NCBI GenBank assembly: GCA_900155495.1
Contig: FTLJ01000170.1
Coordinates: 1-39,155, forward strand
Length of the DNA stretch: 39,155 nt
Reading direction: 5' to 3'
From: Porogramme epimiltina
Lineage: Eukaryota > Basidiomycota > Agaricomycetes > Polyporales > Polyporaceae
The notes beneath the pieces are model-generated. The model was not told the DNA's origin. It ran no database searches and saw only the letters and a program-made list of their open reading frames with translations. A program made the translations under genes and the position numbers. Of this stretch, positions 28,652 to 39,155 are shown piece by piece. Positions within the stretch are counted from its first letter, which is position 1, and every line of letters begins with the position of its first letter.

Positions 28652-31480
28652 ATGCCAGCCTCGGACGAAAAGCACGACTCCTCCGTCGAACACGTCGAGC
28701 ACCGACGGACACCCTCCGACCTCTCCAAGCCTCAGGACGATGAGCTCCTCGCCCCTAACGTCCGTGTTGCTGCAGAGCGTCGCCTCGTGCGCACCCTTGA
28801 CATGCGTCTCCTCCCCACCATCATCGTCATTTTTATCATGAACTATATCGACGTGAGTGCCGTACTCCGCTCTCACGCTCTTTCGCCATGCTAGCGACTG
28901 CGCGCCCATTACATCCGGTCACGGCGGATTGACCGAGGCTTCCTCGTTTTCAGCGTGTCGCAGTAACGGCTGCGCGGCTCAAAGGGCTCACTCAAGACCT
29001 CGGCTTATCTGGTGGGATGAGTTTCTATACGTGCTAGCTTCGCGCTGATCGCGGATATTGCAGACATTCAGTACTCGACCGTCCTAGCCATTCTCTACGC
29101 CTCTTATGTCCCATCGCAGATCCCGTCAAACATGGTAGGTGACGGAGTGAGTGGAGTCCCGCAGAATACTCATAAACCTCCGTATACTTAGATACTGAAC
29201 CGGATCTCACGGTGAGGAGGTTCTGAGCCTTGCTTCAGTGTTCGAAGCTGACTGTATCGCGTTCGGCCTCAAGACCATCGTACTACATCCCGATATGTGT
29301 TATGCTCTGGGGAATGACTAGTGCAGTCACTGGGGTGAGCTTTGTGGCTCTAGCGTTTGACAGTTTAATTGACACGGTTCGGTCAGGTCACCCGCAGCTA
29401 TGCCGGAATTCTCGTCGCCCGGGTATTCGTTGGTGTTCCCGAAGTCCGTGGTTCAAATTCCGCCCCGCTCCGTCTCCGTCTTCTGCTCACACACCACGTA
29501 GGCCGCGTTCTATCCCGGAGCAATATACTTGCTCTCGCGGTGGTACACTCGGAAGGTAATATTCCTCGAGCCGAGTCCCTCCGCACTTTTGCTTATACCT
29601 ATGCCTTCAGGAACTCGCATTTAGGTCTGCAATCCTCTACGGGGGTCTGCTGATCTCCAATGCGTTCGGTAGTGTGAGTCAATCACCTTCTTTTCATCTC
29701 CATCTATGTTCTCGTACCACAAGTGGTACCTCGTCGCAGTGCACCCGTCGTCGGTGCTATCCCGGTCTCACACATCTTCCATTACTGATATTGCCTTCTC
29801 GCCCTCCGCCTGACCGTCTTGCCGCTGTGCCGTCGGCCCTTTCGATCTCGTCGCCCTAATGTGATTCCAATAGCTCATGGCCGCGGGCATTCTCTCACGA
29901 ATGGAAGGAAAGCTAGGAATCCGGGCCTGGCGTTGGTTCGTCCACCTTCTTCCCGGGTCCCGGAGCCCCTTCCAACTGACATTCTGTGCTTCTGTTCCAA
30001 CACAGGCTGTTCTATATTGAGGTACGCCGCCGCCTACGGTAATACCTGTCTAGCACAAGCGAATAACACTTGTATTAGGGAGCGATCACGATCGCCATCG
30101 GGCTCATTGCCATGTGAGAGTCTTCCGGCTCGAAGTTCCAGCGCGCGTCTCACTCACGGGTCACACGTAGTTTCCTACTCCCAGACTATGTACGTCAAGC
30201 CATCGAGTTGTTCCACGCAGAACAGATGATTATTGAATCTTCTCATTACAGCCTCACAACACCCGCTGGCTAAGCCCCGCTCAGCGCCGCCTCGCACAGG
30301 TTCGGCTTGCAGAGGACGCAGGGGAGGCGGATGAGGACGCCTCGACCGATTCGTATGTGCTCTTTCGCTCGTCAAACCTCATCTGACGCTCATGTTGTAT
30401 TCAACCCACGCGCATTTCGTGATCGCGTTTCTGTCTGGTTACAGCGCGTTCGCTGGTCTCATCATGGCGCTCAAGGACCCTAAGGTTCCCATATTTGCTG
30501 TGATGACTTGTGCCCAGCTCCTTGGACTTGGTTTTGTTAACTTCTTCCCCACGTGCGTTGCTATCTGTTGCTATTGAACCTAATCTTTCTGGACCAAATC
30601 ACTGATTGTGAGTGGTTTACAGAATCGCCGGTACGCTAGGCTTCTCGACGACGGTAACACTCCTCATTGCGGCGTAAGTATTGTGTATCCCCATTTACCA
30701 CTGTGCGTATTACTCACGTGAACATGCCCCCAGTCCACCATGGATCTTTGCAACTGCCGTGTGTCTCGTGAATGCTTGGCACGCTGGTCAGTGACACTGT
30801 CACCTCTTCGCACGCTCTTTGTCGACACTATTTCCTTTGAAGACCGTACAGGAGAGCGTTTCTTACATCTCTGTGTGCCATGGTGGGGAGTCATCCTTGC
30901 CTACATTATTGGTGTGAGCACCTTTTCCATCCCTGGACGCTACGTCGCGATGTTCCTCATGGCGTCGGGTTACGCCGGTGCGTACATGTTCGCTCCTACA
31001 TACCTTCCTCACAAGTTGATGGTGTCACCTTATCGTTGCAATTCAGGCTTTGCCCTCACCCTTGTCTGGGTCTCAAATGCCGTCCCGCGCCCACCTGCGA
31101 AACGGTCCGCCGCAATTGGGATTGTGAACGGTTTCGGTAACCTCGGCAACCTGTATGTAACTCCCTCCCCATTAGCTTGTGTGCAAACCTTACCCCTAAC
31201 TTGGTGCTTTCGTAGGATCAGTTCCTTCACCTGGAAGTCCGCCTGGGGTCCCGACTACCACCAGTCAATGTTCATCGGCATCGCCGGGCTGGCACTCGCT
31301 ACCGTACTCGCCTTCGTCATCCGCTGCATCCTCGTGCGCCAGAATGAACAGCTTGACCGCGAAGAGCTTGAGTTGGACAGTGGCGCGCGACGGGAACGCA
31401 TTGCAGAGGCGGCGCGCCTTGAGGGAATCACGTTCGAGGAGGCGCTCCAGCGCAAGCGTGGATTCCGCTACCTCATTTGA
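28652..31480 (+). CDS. MFS transporter B, tandem paralogue of A
   Basis: Model, 19 exons, 511 residues: join(28652..28852,28954..29011,29064..29134,29192..29211,29274..29334,29387..29443,29502..29555,29611..29673,29874..29935,30006..30021,30079..30113,30171..30189,30252..30352,30445..30552,30623..30673,30734..30786,30843..30977,31047..31152,31216..31480). Every exon except the first (201 against 183 nt) has exactly the length and phase of its copy A partner, so the pair arose by duplication and has lost or gained no intron. Family motifs are the same (RRLVRTLDMRLLP, NYIDR, SRWYTRKEL, WRWLFYIEG). The N-terminal cytoplasmic segment differs most and is more acidic. Two introns end in AAG (29273 and 30842), where copy A has CAG and TAG. 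Changes such as VTRSYAG for ITHNYKG lie near predicted loops and could shift specificity. Substrate unknown; Dal5/Tna1-type organic anion uptake is the family expectation. Confidence 0.88.
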
Positions 31481-31935
31481 AGATGCAGTCGGGAGAAGGA
31501 GGACTCAACCATGGCGAGGGATGATTGAAACCTCTATACTGGCTGGTCCGACCGTTGATAGCGGTAGCGAGAGAGTGATTAGGCTGTATGATTACTGGTT
31601 GTTGTAGGACGACTCATCTCGAGTGATGTGTATGACAAGGGCGTTGTTATTCGAAGGGTACGTCACCTTGACCCTATGCGGAATGGTTCAAAATACTCGA
31701 GGAAGCAATCCCAGAGGGTGAGGAATATAATTCGATTTAATGCAAGTTACTGGTGGATTAAAAGAGGTGGTATGGTGTCTTACGTAAGTAGAGGCTTAGA
31801 TAGGCGCTTAGCGGTGACCATTGTCTTCTGTGAATATAACTCCTTGTTCTGCGCTAAGCATCACCTTCATTCAACTCATCATCTCCTCTTCCTAATCTCA
31901 GCCTCTGCGCGCCGGACGCGACCGTCTCGTGCCTA
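31481..31935. other. Intergenic between transporter B and the large nuclear-type protein
   Basis: This 455-nt spacer holds the 3' end of transporter B and the promoter of the next gene. The final 70 nt before the ATG at 31936 are C/T-rich. Nothing else was seen. Confidence 0.45.
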
Positions 31936-34900
31936 ATGGCGACACCATTTTCTACCCCACGCTATCCCGGGGCCCCCAATCCTACCCCGCGGAGCACCAC
32001 GAAGATCCCTCGCGCACCTATACACAACCCCTACGACAAATTCACCCAGTCCGAGTTTGACGGGTGGATTGGGGACATAACCAGCGCGCTCAGACGCGCT
32101 CTTGGTCAAGAGGACGCGCCGCCGACCGCCAGCAAAACACAGGAGCGCGACAGCGTCGCCGCGCACGATGAAGGAGACGAGGACGTCATGGAGGACTCCT
32201 TCGCGGAGGTCAGGGCGCGCAGGCTCGCTAAAGGGAAAGAACGCGCACGCGAGGAGGATTTTGAGCAGGAGGAGGAAGAGGTATACTACGACGATGACGA
32301 GTGGTCAGGTGAGGAGGTTTCGAGCGGGAGCGAGGGTGGTTCTGGTTTGGCCGAAGAAAGCGACCAGAGCGTCGGTCCCAAGAAGCACAATGCCGAGGTC
32401 ATCGACTTACTCTCCGATGACGATGAGCGAGAAGGCGAGGATGATGAAGGAGACGAGGAGGAAGAGGAATACGGGAGCGACGAGGAGGCCGTCGCTGGGC
32501 CTGCTCCGGTGTGGGTGGAGGACGAGGAAGACATCGAGGGTAGCGATGCTGGCTCTGACCACCCTTCCCGCCAAGGTCTCCGCGAAGACGTCCAATACGA
32601 CGAGGCTGTCGAGACCGGTTCTGAAGAGGAGGACGACCAGGATCCTCGAAGCAGCCCCGGTGCCACCCACGACGTCACGGAAATACTGGACTCGGACGAA
32701 GAGGAGGAGCAGGATGAACTGGATTCGTCAGACCACCCCGCTATTCCTGCCCGTTTCTTACGGAAGTCAAACGCGATGTCGTTCTCTCATCCAGACCCCG
32801 TTGACGCGGAGGCCATCGAGGACGAAAGGGGAGAGCCAGAGGATGCTGAGGCCGAAGTCGATGAATACGCCGGATGTGAGTCTTACAAAAATGTTGCTTG
32901 CAGGCTGCTCATCCTTTTCATTCTAGTTGCTACGGCGGGTGACGTTGAAGAAGGATCCGTCGACATTGACGATCCATGGCGTGGTCCTAAGGTCTACGCC
33001 GAGGATTTCTACTCTGGCGGAGATCTTCCGGAGGGCGCGCTTGCAGGTGCTAACTCTCACATGCTCGAGGGCCCAGAAGATGGTACGTACCACCTCACCT
33101 TCCTCACTACTATACTAAATTTGAGGTAGAACTGGTCCAAGATGGACTTGTGAATACACCTGAGCTCCAAGACCCATGGGAAGGGCCACGTATGTACGCT
33201 GAAGATTTCTACTCTGGCGGCGACACATTCCCCGGCCCTTCCCAAGGCGCCACACCATCCCACCTCACTCCGCGTGACGACGGAGAGTTGTACATCCCTG
33301 GAATTACACCCGCACCTAGTAAGCCTACTCAAGCCGAGGTTATCGACGTCGATGATTTCGTTGTGGCCAACGATGAGCAACTCACCGAGCCACCCAAATC
33401 GAATGCGCTGCCCGAAGCTTCGAAGGAAGAACACGTCAAACCCAGTGAAGCCACCGAAATTGTGGATGCGCAAACCTTGGCTGAAGAGGGTGGCCCGCAT
33501 GCCGAAGAGCGAGGTTCGGAGAAGCCAGTACCATCACCGCATTCTCCTATATTGAGCAACAACGTCGACTGGAACTGGCCGCCTGCTTTCCCTGGGCGAA
33601 GAGCCATCGCATCTGGACATCTCGTAGACGAGGACGACGAAGATGAGGAGGATGCGGCGGAGGAACCTGAGGTAACGATGTATCCCGGCCCCCTCTACCC
33701 ACCCATTCCCCCTGTGCCTGGCGAAACAGCTCCTACAGGCGAGGCCACGATAACCGATACTCCCAAGCCGGTGGAAGACTCAATATCGGATGCTGCTTCC
33801 TTTCCCGTTCTCCCTATCACCGCCGATTCCGACGCGGCTGATCCTGCTACATCCGCCAACGTCGATATCTTCACCACCTTTGACACCCTCTACGATTTCG
33901 GCGCCATCGAGGCGTTCGAGCCCGTAATCCCTAATATTGTCGACTTCGGTGATCTTCCTCCAAGCCGTGGCGAACCAATGGTCGCCCGTACCACGCCGAT
34001 TGCGCCCTTCATGAGCGACCCCTCTGCGGAACCGCTGGGAGCACAGATCTCGCAAGACATGGTCAATGAGATTTTCGACCTGGGGAGTGCGGCGGAGGAA
34101 ATTGTTGAGACGTCTACGATCGAGAAGACCCAGGCAGAACAACCGGTGGTGGTCGAAGCGGAGGACAAGACCATCGTTCCAGCCATTGATGAGGATGTCG
34201 ATGTAACGTCGGTACCTGAACAAGATATGCCGGCATCTACGATGGAGTACGTCGTTGAAGAGGCTGTTACCGAGGGTCGACTTACGGAGGTACGCTGGTT
34301 CCTACCTCATTAGCTCTGTTCATTCACCAACCTCTGTTCAGGGACCGGATCTTGGCGTCGCTATTCCACGGGAGCCGATTAGCATCCTCAAAGAAGTTAC
34401 GACCGTACACGAGGAAGACCCCCACATCGAAATCATCGTTTCGACCAGCGTCCACGTCCACACCGACGCCTCTCCCGCACCCGTCCCCGCAGCCGACGAG
34501 TTCCCTCCGCCGATAGCTGCAGACCCAAATGTGCCCGACCCCGCGAGTCCCGTTGCCGACTCAGTGGCATCAACCCCCTCGCCGCCGCGCACGATACCCT
34601 CTGCGCACGCAGCGTTCTTCCCCGGACTGAAGATGTCGTCAGCACACACCGCGAGCGGGTTGTTCACACCGTTGACGGAAGGGCCATCAGGTTCGGCGAC
34701 GCCGGAGCAGGCGCCGATGCCCGAACAAAGCCAGGCGGAAGATGACGATGTAGGCTCAAGGGAGGTGGTGGATAAGACGGTCGAGCAGGTGGAAGCTACG
34801 CCCAATGAGGTTTCTGGGAGTGTAGTCGAGGATGCGGCTAGCGAGGACAAGGTTCTAGGTAAGCATGCTTCGCGCTTATACGAGATAACGTACTCACTTC

Positions 34901-37228
34901 TTCCGCGACAGCCCCTTTCCCCACCGAACCCTCCGCTGTCGAGATCGTTGACGTCGATACCGTTCCCGGCCTCTCGGAGGCGCCACCTGCATCGTCTCCG
35001 AAACCTTCCGACTCTGCGGCTGAGAGCACGGTTGAGCAAGAGGCTACTTCCTTGAGCGATGTAGATGAGGACGCCGAGGGAGAGGTTGATCCCGAGTACG
35101 TTCCCTCAGAGGCCGATGGTTCGTCCATGGGGGCAGTCGATACTCCGAGTGTTGCTACGGCTCAAGAGTCGAAGGAAGAGGTCGATCTGGTCTTAGTCGA
35201 TGAAAAATTGGATGCCGCCCCCTCTCAAGACATCAACGTATCCCCTCCGACCCCCGTTACTGATTCCAGGTGTGTACATAAGCGTATTTAACAACTGAGA
35301 CTAACCCGGCACACAGCGAAACCGCTGCAAATGGCGTACCGGGCGTACCGGAGGAGCCTGTTCCCACATCGGGCGACCATGCCGAGCCCGTCCCGACCAG
35401 CGACGTTCGGGACGAACCTTCATCCGCCCCACCGGTTTCAGATGAGCCCACGTCTGAACCTCAACTCGACGTGGAGCCCGTGTTGCCTCAGAAGACCGAG
35501 GTTGAAGAGACTCCAGAAGAAGTGCGGCCGTTGAAGCGGAAACGGAGAGCATCGCCGGCTGGCACACGACCGGCCCGGTTGACGCGTGCTCAGACGCTGG
35601 AATCACGCCAGGCCGAGGCCGCCACAAAGACGACGAAAGGCAAGGGCAAGGATCGCGCACAAGATGATACCGAGTCCGAGGGCTCAGAAGATGACGAGAC
35701 CGCCTCCGTCGCACCAACGGAGGCGAGCTCGGGCGGCTCGTCCGCTATCGCGCAGCTCATGCTCGAGGGCAGCCGCGACACGTCGCGCGCGTCGTCGGTC
35801 GTATCGACCCTGTCACAGCAGTCGCCCACCACGATGCGCACGTTCGTCACCAACGGGAACCATCTTCCCGCCCCACAATTCCTTCGAGACGGCGACATCC
35901 TTCGGCACCACCACGGTGCGCGGCCGGCGCTCGTGGTGAGGGCAAGTGCACCCGACCTGCCACCGCCGCCTGCGAAGAGGCAGCTCTCCTTACAGCCCAT
36001 AAGCCCCCTCGACACCAGCAAACCATCCGTCGAGCCGGAGACACCAATATCGCCGGTCTCGCTGTCACAGCCGGCACCTTCCACGACCCAATCCCCGCGC
36101 CGTGCACGGCATATACCATCCTCGACGTCTCTCAGCTCGCCCGTGACGCGTTCCCACTGCCGGTACAACCTCATTAGTCTCCCGCGCTCCGAGCACGGCC
36201 GTCGACTGCATTTCGCTGTTCCGGGCTGTTCGCTGAACAACAAAGAGCTCATGGGCGAGGAGGAAATCCAGGATCACGGCCACGTCCCCGGAAAAGACAT
36301 CAAGCACCTCGTCGCTCACATCGAAGGCCTCCGGCTATCCGGCCACCTCGTGGGCGTCCTCCGGCAGCTCGTCGGTCTCGACATCCTCAAGAACCAAGTC
36401 GTGCTCTACCTCCCGAAGCCTGGGGACGGCGTCAAGCGGCGATCCGGGAAGGGTCCTCCCCCGACCATCGGCGACACTATGGGCGCCAGCCTCACCACCG
36501 GGGTCGGGGCAGACGACGACGGCGGTGCCGCCGCGAAAGAAGCCGCACGTCTCGCCGCAAGGGGGCCGACGTCTGTATCTGCAGTCGTTAGTGCAAAGGA
36601 TGCCCCTTCTGCATCCACGCATCTCGCTGTTCGCCCCCCGCATTCACAGGCTTCAGTCTCCACGGCCGGGCACTCTACGTCGACCTCCGCGAGCCACGCA
36701 AGCCGGCGCGGCAACATCAGCGGCGCGACTAGCGCGTCGTTCTTCAGCGGGAGCGATCTCAGCTCGCCCTCGGCCTCCGAGGATGAGGAAGAGGAGCGGC
36801 CGGCGAAGCGTACTAAAGGCGTCCAGCCGAGCCCTGCTCCCGAAGCTGGTGAGAGCTCTTCCGCCGCTCCCGCCGCCGCCGAAGGCAAGGACGACGCGGA
36901 TGCCTCAACCAAGAACGACTCCGTGAGCGCGAAGACTACGAAGCCGCGGCGAGTTCTGCCTCGCAGAGGCCGGAAGCTCGGCACGGACGCTGCGGCGTAC
37001 AAGCCGGATGGCGGGGAGAGCGACGGCTCGGACGGGGAGGAAGAGACCGCGTCCGGCGTGAAACGCAGGAAGGGGAAGAAGCGCGGGCTGAAGCGCGCCA
37101 GGGGAGAAGAGGGTGCTGAGGGTGCGGCGCAGGAGGGTGAGGAGAAACTAGAGAAGCCGAAACGAAGGCGGGTACGCCTGATATACAAGGCACAGGAGGA
37201 GAACCCGGTTGCTGGCGAGGGCGCGTAG
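31936..37228 (+). CDS. Large acidic multi-SIM nuclear-type protein, family not recognised
   Basis: Model: join(31936..32875,32927..33082,33130..34289,34342..34858,34912..35269,35317..37228), 1680 residues; introns are 47-53 nt. A short possibly folded N-terminus (NPYDKFTQSEFDGWIGDIT) precedes long acidic regions. Motifs like SUMO-interaction motifs recur: EVIDLLSDDD at 154-163, EILDSDEEEE at 249-258, EVIDVDDF at 435-442 and EIVDVDTV at 935-942. The 18-residue unit DPW.GP..YAEDFYSGGD occurs twice (329-346 and 380-397). Near 1322-1413 lies the only stretch that looks folded late in the chain: it starts HCRYNLISLPR, has VPGCSLNNKELM in the middle and ends VVLYLPKPG. Basic clusters (PLKRKRR, RKGKKRGLKRARG) look like nuclear localisation signals. 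The features suggest a nuclear scaffold that binds SUMO-modified partners, but this is inference; I recognise no characterised homologue. All six exons were joined by frame and splice signals. Confidence 0.75.
32971..33224 (+). repeat. Duplicated 18-codon motif on neighbouring exons
   Basis: Units at 32971-33024 (exon 2) and 33171-33224 (start of exon 3) are 200 nt apart and encode DPW.GP..YAEDFYSGGD with 15 of 18 residues identical; the DNA shares 39 of 54 bases. A small intron lies between them, so this looks like an old local or exon duplication kept by selection on the protein. Confidence 0.85.
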
Positions 37229-37800
37229 GTGGATTTGGATCGACGGTTGTTTTCCCTGCTCGCTTCTTTGACTCGGGCCTACTTCAGGCCGTGTATTTGT
37301 CTCGTATTGCTCCTCGCGTTACCCATCTTACATTACCCGTCACTTTTTATCTCTGTATTATAGTCACTCGGTCAACTTGACCCTTGTTCTGGATTACTCG
37401 GGCACTTGAATTGTCAATCGTCTCGAACTTCGACGGGGACCGAGTTTGGAGGGCTGCGGAGACCCCGCGAAGCCAGCAAGAGCGTTCGCATTGAGGGGAA
37501 CTATCATATACAGTCACAAGTCAACAACACGACAGCAAAGGAAGCGATGGTACAACTACGCTAAAGGGAGCACACCGGTCCGATACAGGCGACACTTGAC
37601 AGAGACTACAGTCCGTATCCGCCGTCAGACTCGGACCCCACGACATGTACGTAGTCACCGAAAGAAGCGGCACCCGTAAGTAACAACCCAATAGTCCGAA
37701 ATCCGATCCCGAGTCCGATACTGTCCTGGTGTAAAGTAGGGGTATATGCTAAGAGGTCCGTTCCAAGTCCGATCCAGATATCCGAACATTATACAAGCCC
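37229..37800. other. 3' flank of the large gene, no gene seen
   Basis: T-rich sequence just after the stop codon fits a 3' untranslated region. Between 37690 and 37790 the words GTCCGA/TCCGAT recur several times before the satellite starts, which may be a diverged edge of it. No gene was found. Confidence 0.45.
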
Positions 37801-38087
37801 GACAGAGACAGAGACAGAGAGACAGAGAGAGACAGGGAGAGACAGAGAGAGACAGAGAGATGGAAAGAGACCGAGACGGAGGGAGACCGAGACCGAGACG
37901 GAGGGAGACAGAGAGACAGAGAGACAGAGCGACAGAGAGAGACTGAGAGAGACTGAGAGACTGAGAGACCGAGGGATCGAGAGACCGAGGGAGAGACCGA
38001 GAGACCGAGAGACAGGCAGAGAGACAGAGATAGACAGAGACAGACAGAGACAGACAGAGACAGACGGGGAGAGACGGGGACGGAGAC

Positions 38088-38124
<37 letters not shown>

Positions 38125-38456
38125 GAGACAGAGAGACAGAGAGACAGAGAGACGGAGACGGGGACAGAGAGAGACAAAGAGAGACAGAGAGAGACAGAGG
38201 GATCGAGAGACCGAGGGAGAGTCCGGGAGAGTCCGAGAGTCCGGGAGAGTCCGAGAGTCCGGGAGAGTCCGAGAGTCCGAGAGAGAGACCGAGAAAGACC
38301 GCGAGAGAGAGACCGAGGAAGACCGAGAGAGAGAGACCGAGAGAGAGACAGAGAGACAGAGAGAGAGACAGTCCGAGAGTCCGAGAGTCCGAGAGTCCGA
38401 GAGTCCGAGAGAGAGACCGAGAGAGAGAGAGACAGAGACAGAGACAGCCAGAGAAA
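37801..38456. repeat. GA-rich satellite built on GACAGA/GAGAC, with a GAGAGTCCG subrepeat
   Basis: About 650 nt are made almost only of G, A and C on the plus strand, in units such as GACAGA, GAGAGACA, GAGACCGA and a run of GACA near 38094-38130. Two subarrays of a 9- to 15-nt unit containing GAGAGTCCG stand at 38221-38285 and 38370-38412. The complementary strand is C/T-rich and gives long meaningless Ser/Leu frames. Unit lengths are mixed, so it is a compound, partly diverged microsatellite rather than a single perfect array. Confidence 0.9.
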
Positions 38457-38484
38457 GTGTCCGTGTGATCGAGAAGCGAGTCGT

Positions 38485-39155
38485 CTACCACCAAGAGGAA
38501 CGTCCGTAGCACGCCGACGATCCCATAGCCATGCCCGCCGGAGGCCCGACGACCAGCGCCGGGCCCTGCATCCTCCGAGCCATCCACTGCTGTCCATGGA
38601 CGTGGCCCCACGGGTCCACGGCCTGCTGCGCGCGGCCCATCGTCGCGACGCCCCACCCGCCGCCGAACGCAGGGAACAGAGGCCCCCGCGGCTGCTGCAC
38701 CGGCTGCTGCACCGGCATCGGCACCGGCGGCGGCAGGGGCACCTGGAGAGGGAGGTAGGCCTGGTAGGCCTGGTAAGCCTCGACCTTGGGCCTCTTCAGC
38801 TCGCGCATCCCAGCAAAGGCAGCAGCCACGTCTGGCCGCATACCCTCGTCCTGCGCGGCCTTGCGCTTCCTCGACCCTCCAACAGGCAGACCGACGAAGG
38901 CGGTCGCCGGAGCGGGGGCAGGGGGCGCGCGGACGCCGCCGCGGCCCTCCACCATGACATCGCCGCCCCTCCTCGGGGCGGCATCGGCGCGGGACGACCT
39001 GGGGAGGGGGAGGATCCTGCGCTGCTCGTGCACACCATGGCCAGTGGTGCACACACCTGTCTTACCACCGAGGGGGATGGCGGCTACTGGGAGGGGCAAA
39101 CGGGCGCCGCCGCTCACCCCGCCGCTGCCGCACCGTCCCCCCGCATGTCCGTCGG
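38485..39155 (-). CDS. C-terminal part of an unidentified low-complexity protein (partial at right edge)
   Basis: The frame is open from the right edge of the window to a TAG at 38485-38487, giving at least 222 residues with no start codon needed inside the window. It begins Gly/Arg-rich and then has two basic clusters like nuclear localisation signals (SRKRKAA and RELKRPKVE), a repeated YQAYQAYLP, and a Pro/Val/Gln-rich run (PVPMPVQQPVQQP), ending in a Gly/Met/Trp-containing segment. The composition argues for a disordered nuclear protein such as a transcription regulator, but no domain is visible. An intron inside the first part cannot be excluded. The satellite begins about 30 nt past the stop codon, so the transcript may carry a long C/U-rich 3' region. 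Confidence 0.5.
   Translation of the reverse strand, partial: DGHAGGRCGSGGVSGGARLPLPVAAIPLGGKTGVCTTGHGVHEQRRILPLPRSSRADAAPRRGGDVMVEGRGGVRAPPAPAPATAFVGLPVGGSRKRKAAQDEGMRPDVAAAFAGMRELKRPKVEAYQAYQAYLPLQVPLPPPVPMPVQQPVQQPRGPLFPAFGGGWGVATMGRAQQAVDPWGHVHGQQWMARRMQGPALVVGPPAGMAMGSSACYGRSSWW

Noticed and set aside
29444..29501. tRNA-like T-arm sequence GGTTCAAATTCC
   Set aside because: There are no matching acceptor, D or anticodon arms; it lies inside an intron of transporter B.
37801..38456. CRISPR-like array
   Set aside because: The repeats are short, contiguous and without unique spacers, and the genome is eukaryotic; it is a microsatellite.
37655..39052. 465-codon minus-strand frame through the satellite
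   Set aside because: It is a Ser/Leu/Cys run produced by the C/T strand of the GA-rich repeat, not a protein with natural composition.

Overview
The window looks like nuclear DNA of a GC-rich filamentous basidiomycete, probably a wood- or litter-decaying agaricomycete. The reasons are many short introns (about 47-100 nt) with GT(G/A)AGT-type donors and CTNAC-like branch sites, a basidiomycete-style F-box protein, a secreted Mn bicupin oxalate decarboxylase, a short secreted GH18 chitinase, and a nuclear tRNA with an intron in the anticodon loop. No operons, phage, bacterial insertion sequences or CRISPR arrays were seen. All gene models were spliced by hand from sequence signals and conserved motifs; no search was run.

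Layout. 1-222: C-terminal end of a gene entering from the left (+). 1249-2279 (-): ALYREF/Yra1-type mRNA-export adaptor, 4 exons. 2555-3649 (-): N-acetylglucosamine kinase, one exon. 4952-6474 (+): single-pass membrane protein with a long disordered tail and a PPxY motif. 6713-6792 (+): tRNA-Gln(CUG) with an 8-nt intron. 6913-8055 (-): F-box protein. 8658-10629 (-): oxalate decarboxylase, 11 exons, including 18- and 24-nt microexons and one GC-AG intron. 10630-14523: gene-poor, with a long perfect hairpin. 14524-15105 (+): YjlB-like single cupin. 15630-16714 (-): secreted GH18 chitinase. 16715-21689: gene-poor. 21690-23264 (+): Ser/Pro-rich disordered protein. 24737-27512 and 28652-31480 (+): tandem pair of 19-exon MFS transporters (allantoate/nicotinate permease-like). 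31936-37228 (+): 1680-residue acidic nuclear-type protein with several SUMO-interaction-like motifs and a duplicated short motif. 37801-38456: GA-rich satellite. 38485-39155 (-): C-terminal part of a gene leaving on the right.

How the genes may work together. Oxalate decarboxylase acts outside the cell or in the wall space on secreted oxalate. The GH18 enzyme releases GlcNAc oligomers from chitin, and the GlcNAc kinase would phosphorylate free GlcNAc in the cytosol. The YjlB-like cupin is a second metal-cupin, but its substrate is unknown. This is a plausible cell-wall-turnover and oxalate theme, but fungal neighbours need not be functionally linked.

The strongest leads are the tandem transporters, which keep exactly the same exon phases and a spaced upstream block; the oxalate decarboxylase, whose catalytic lid departs from the usual S-E-N/D-S-T; and the large multi-SIM protein, for which I recognise no family.
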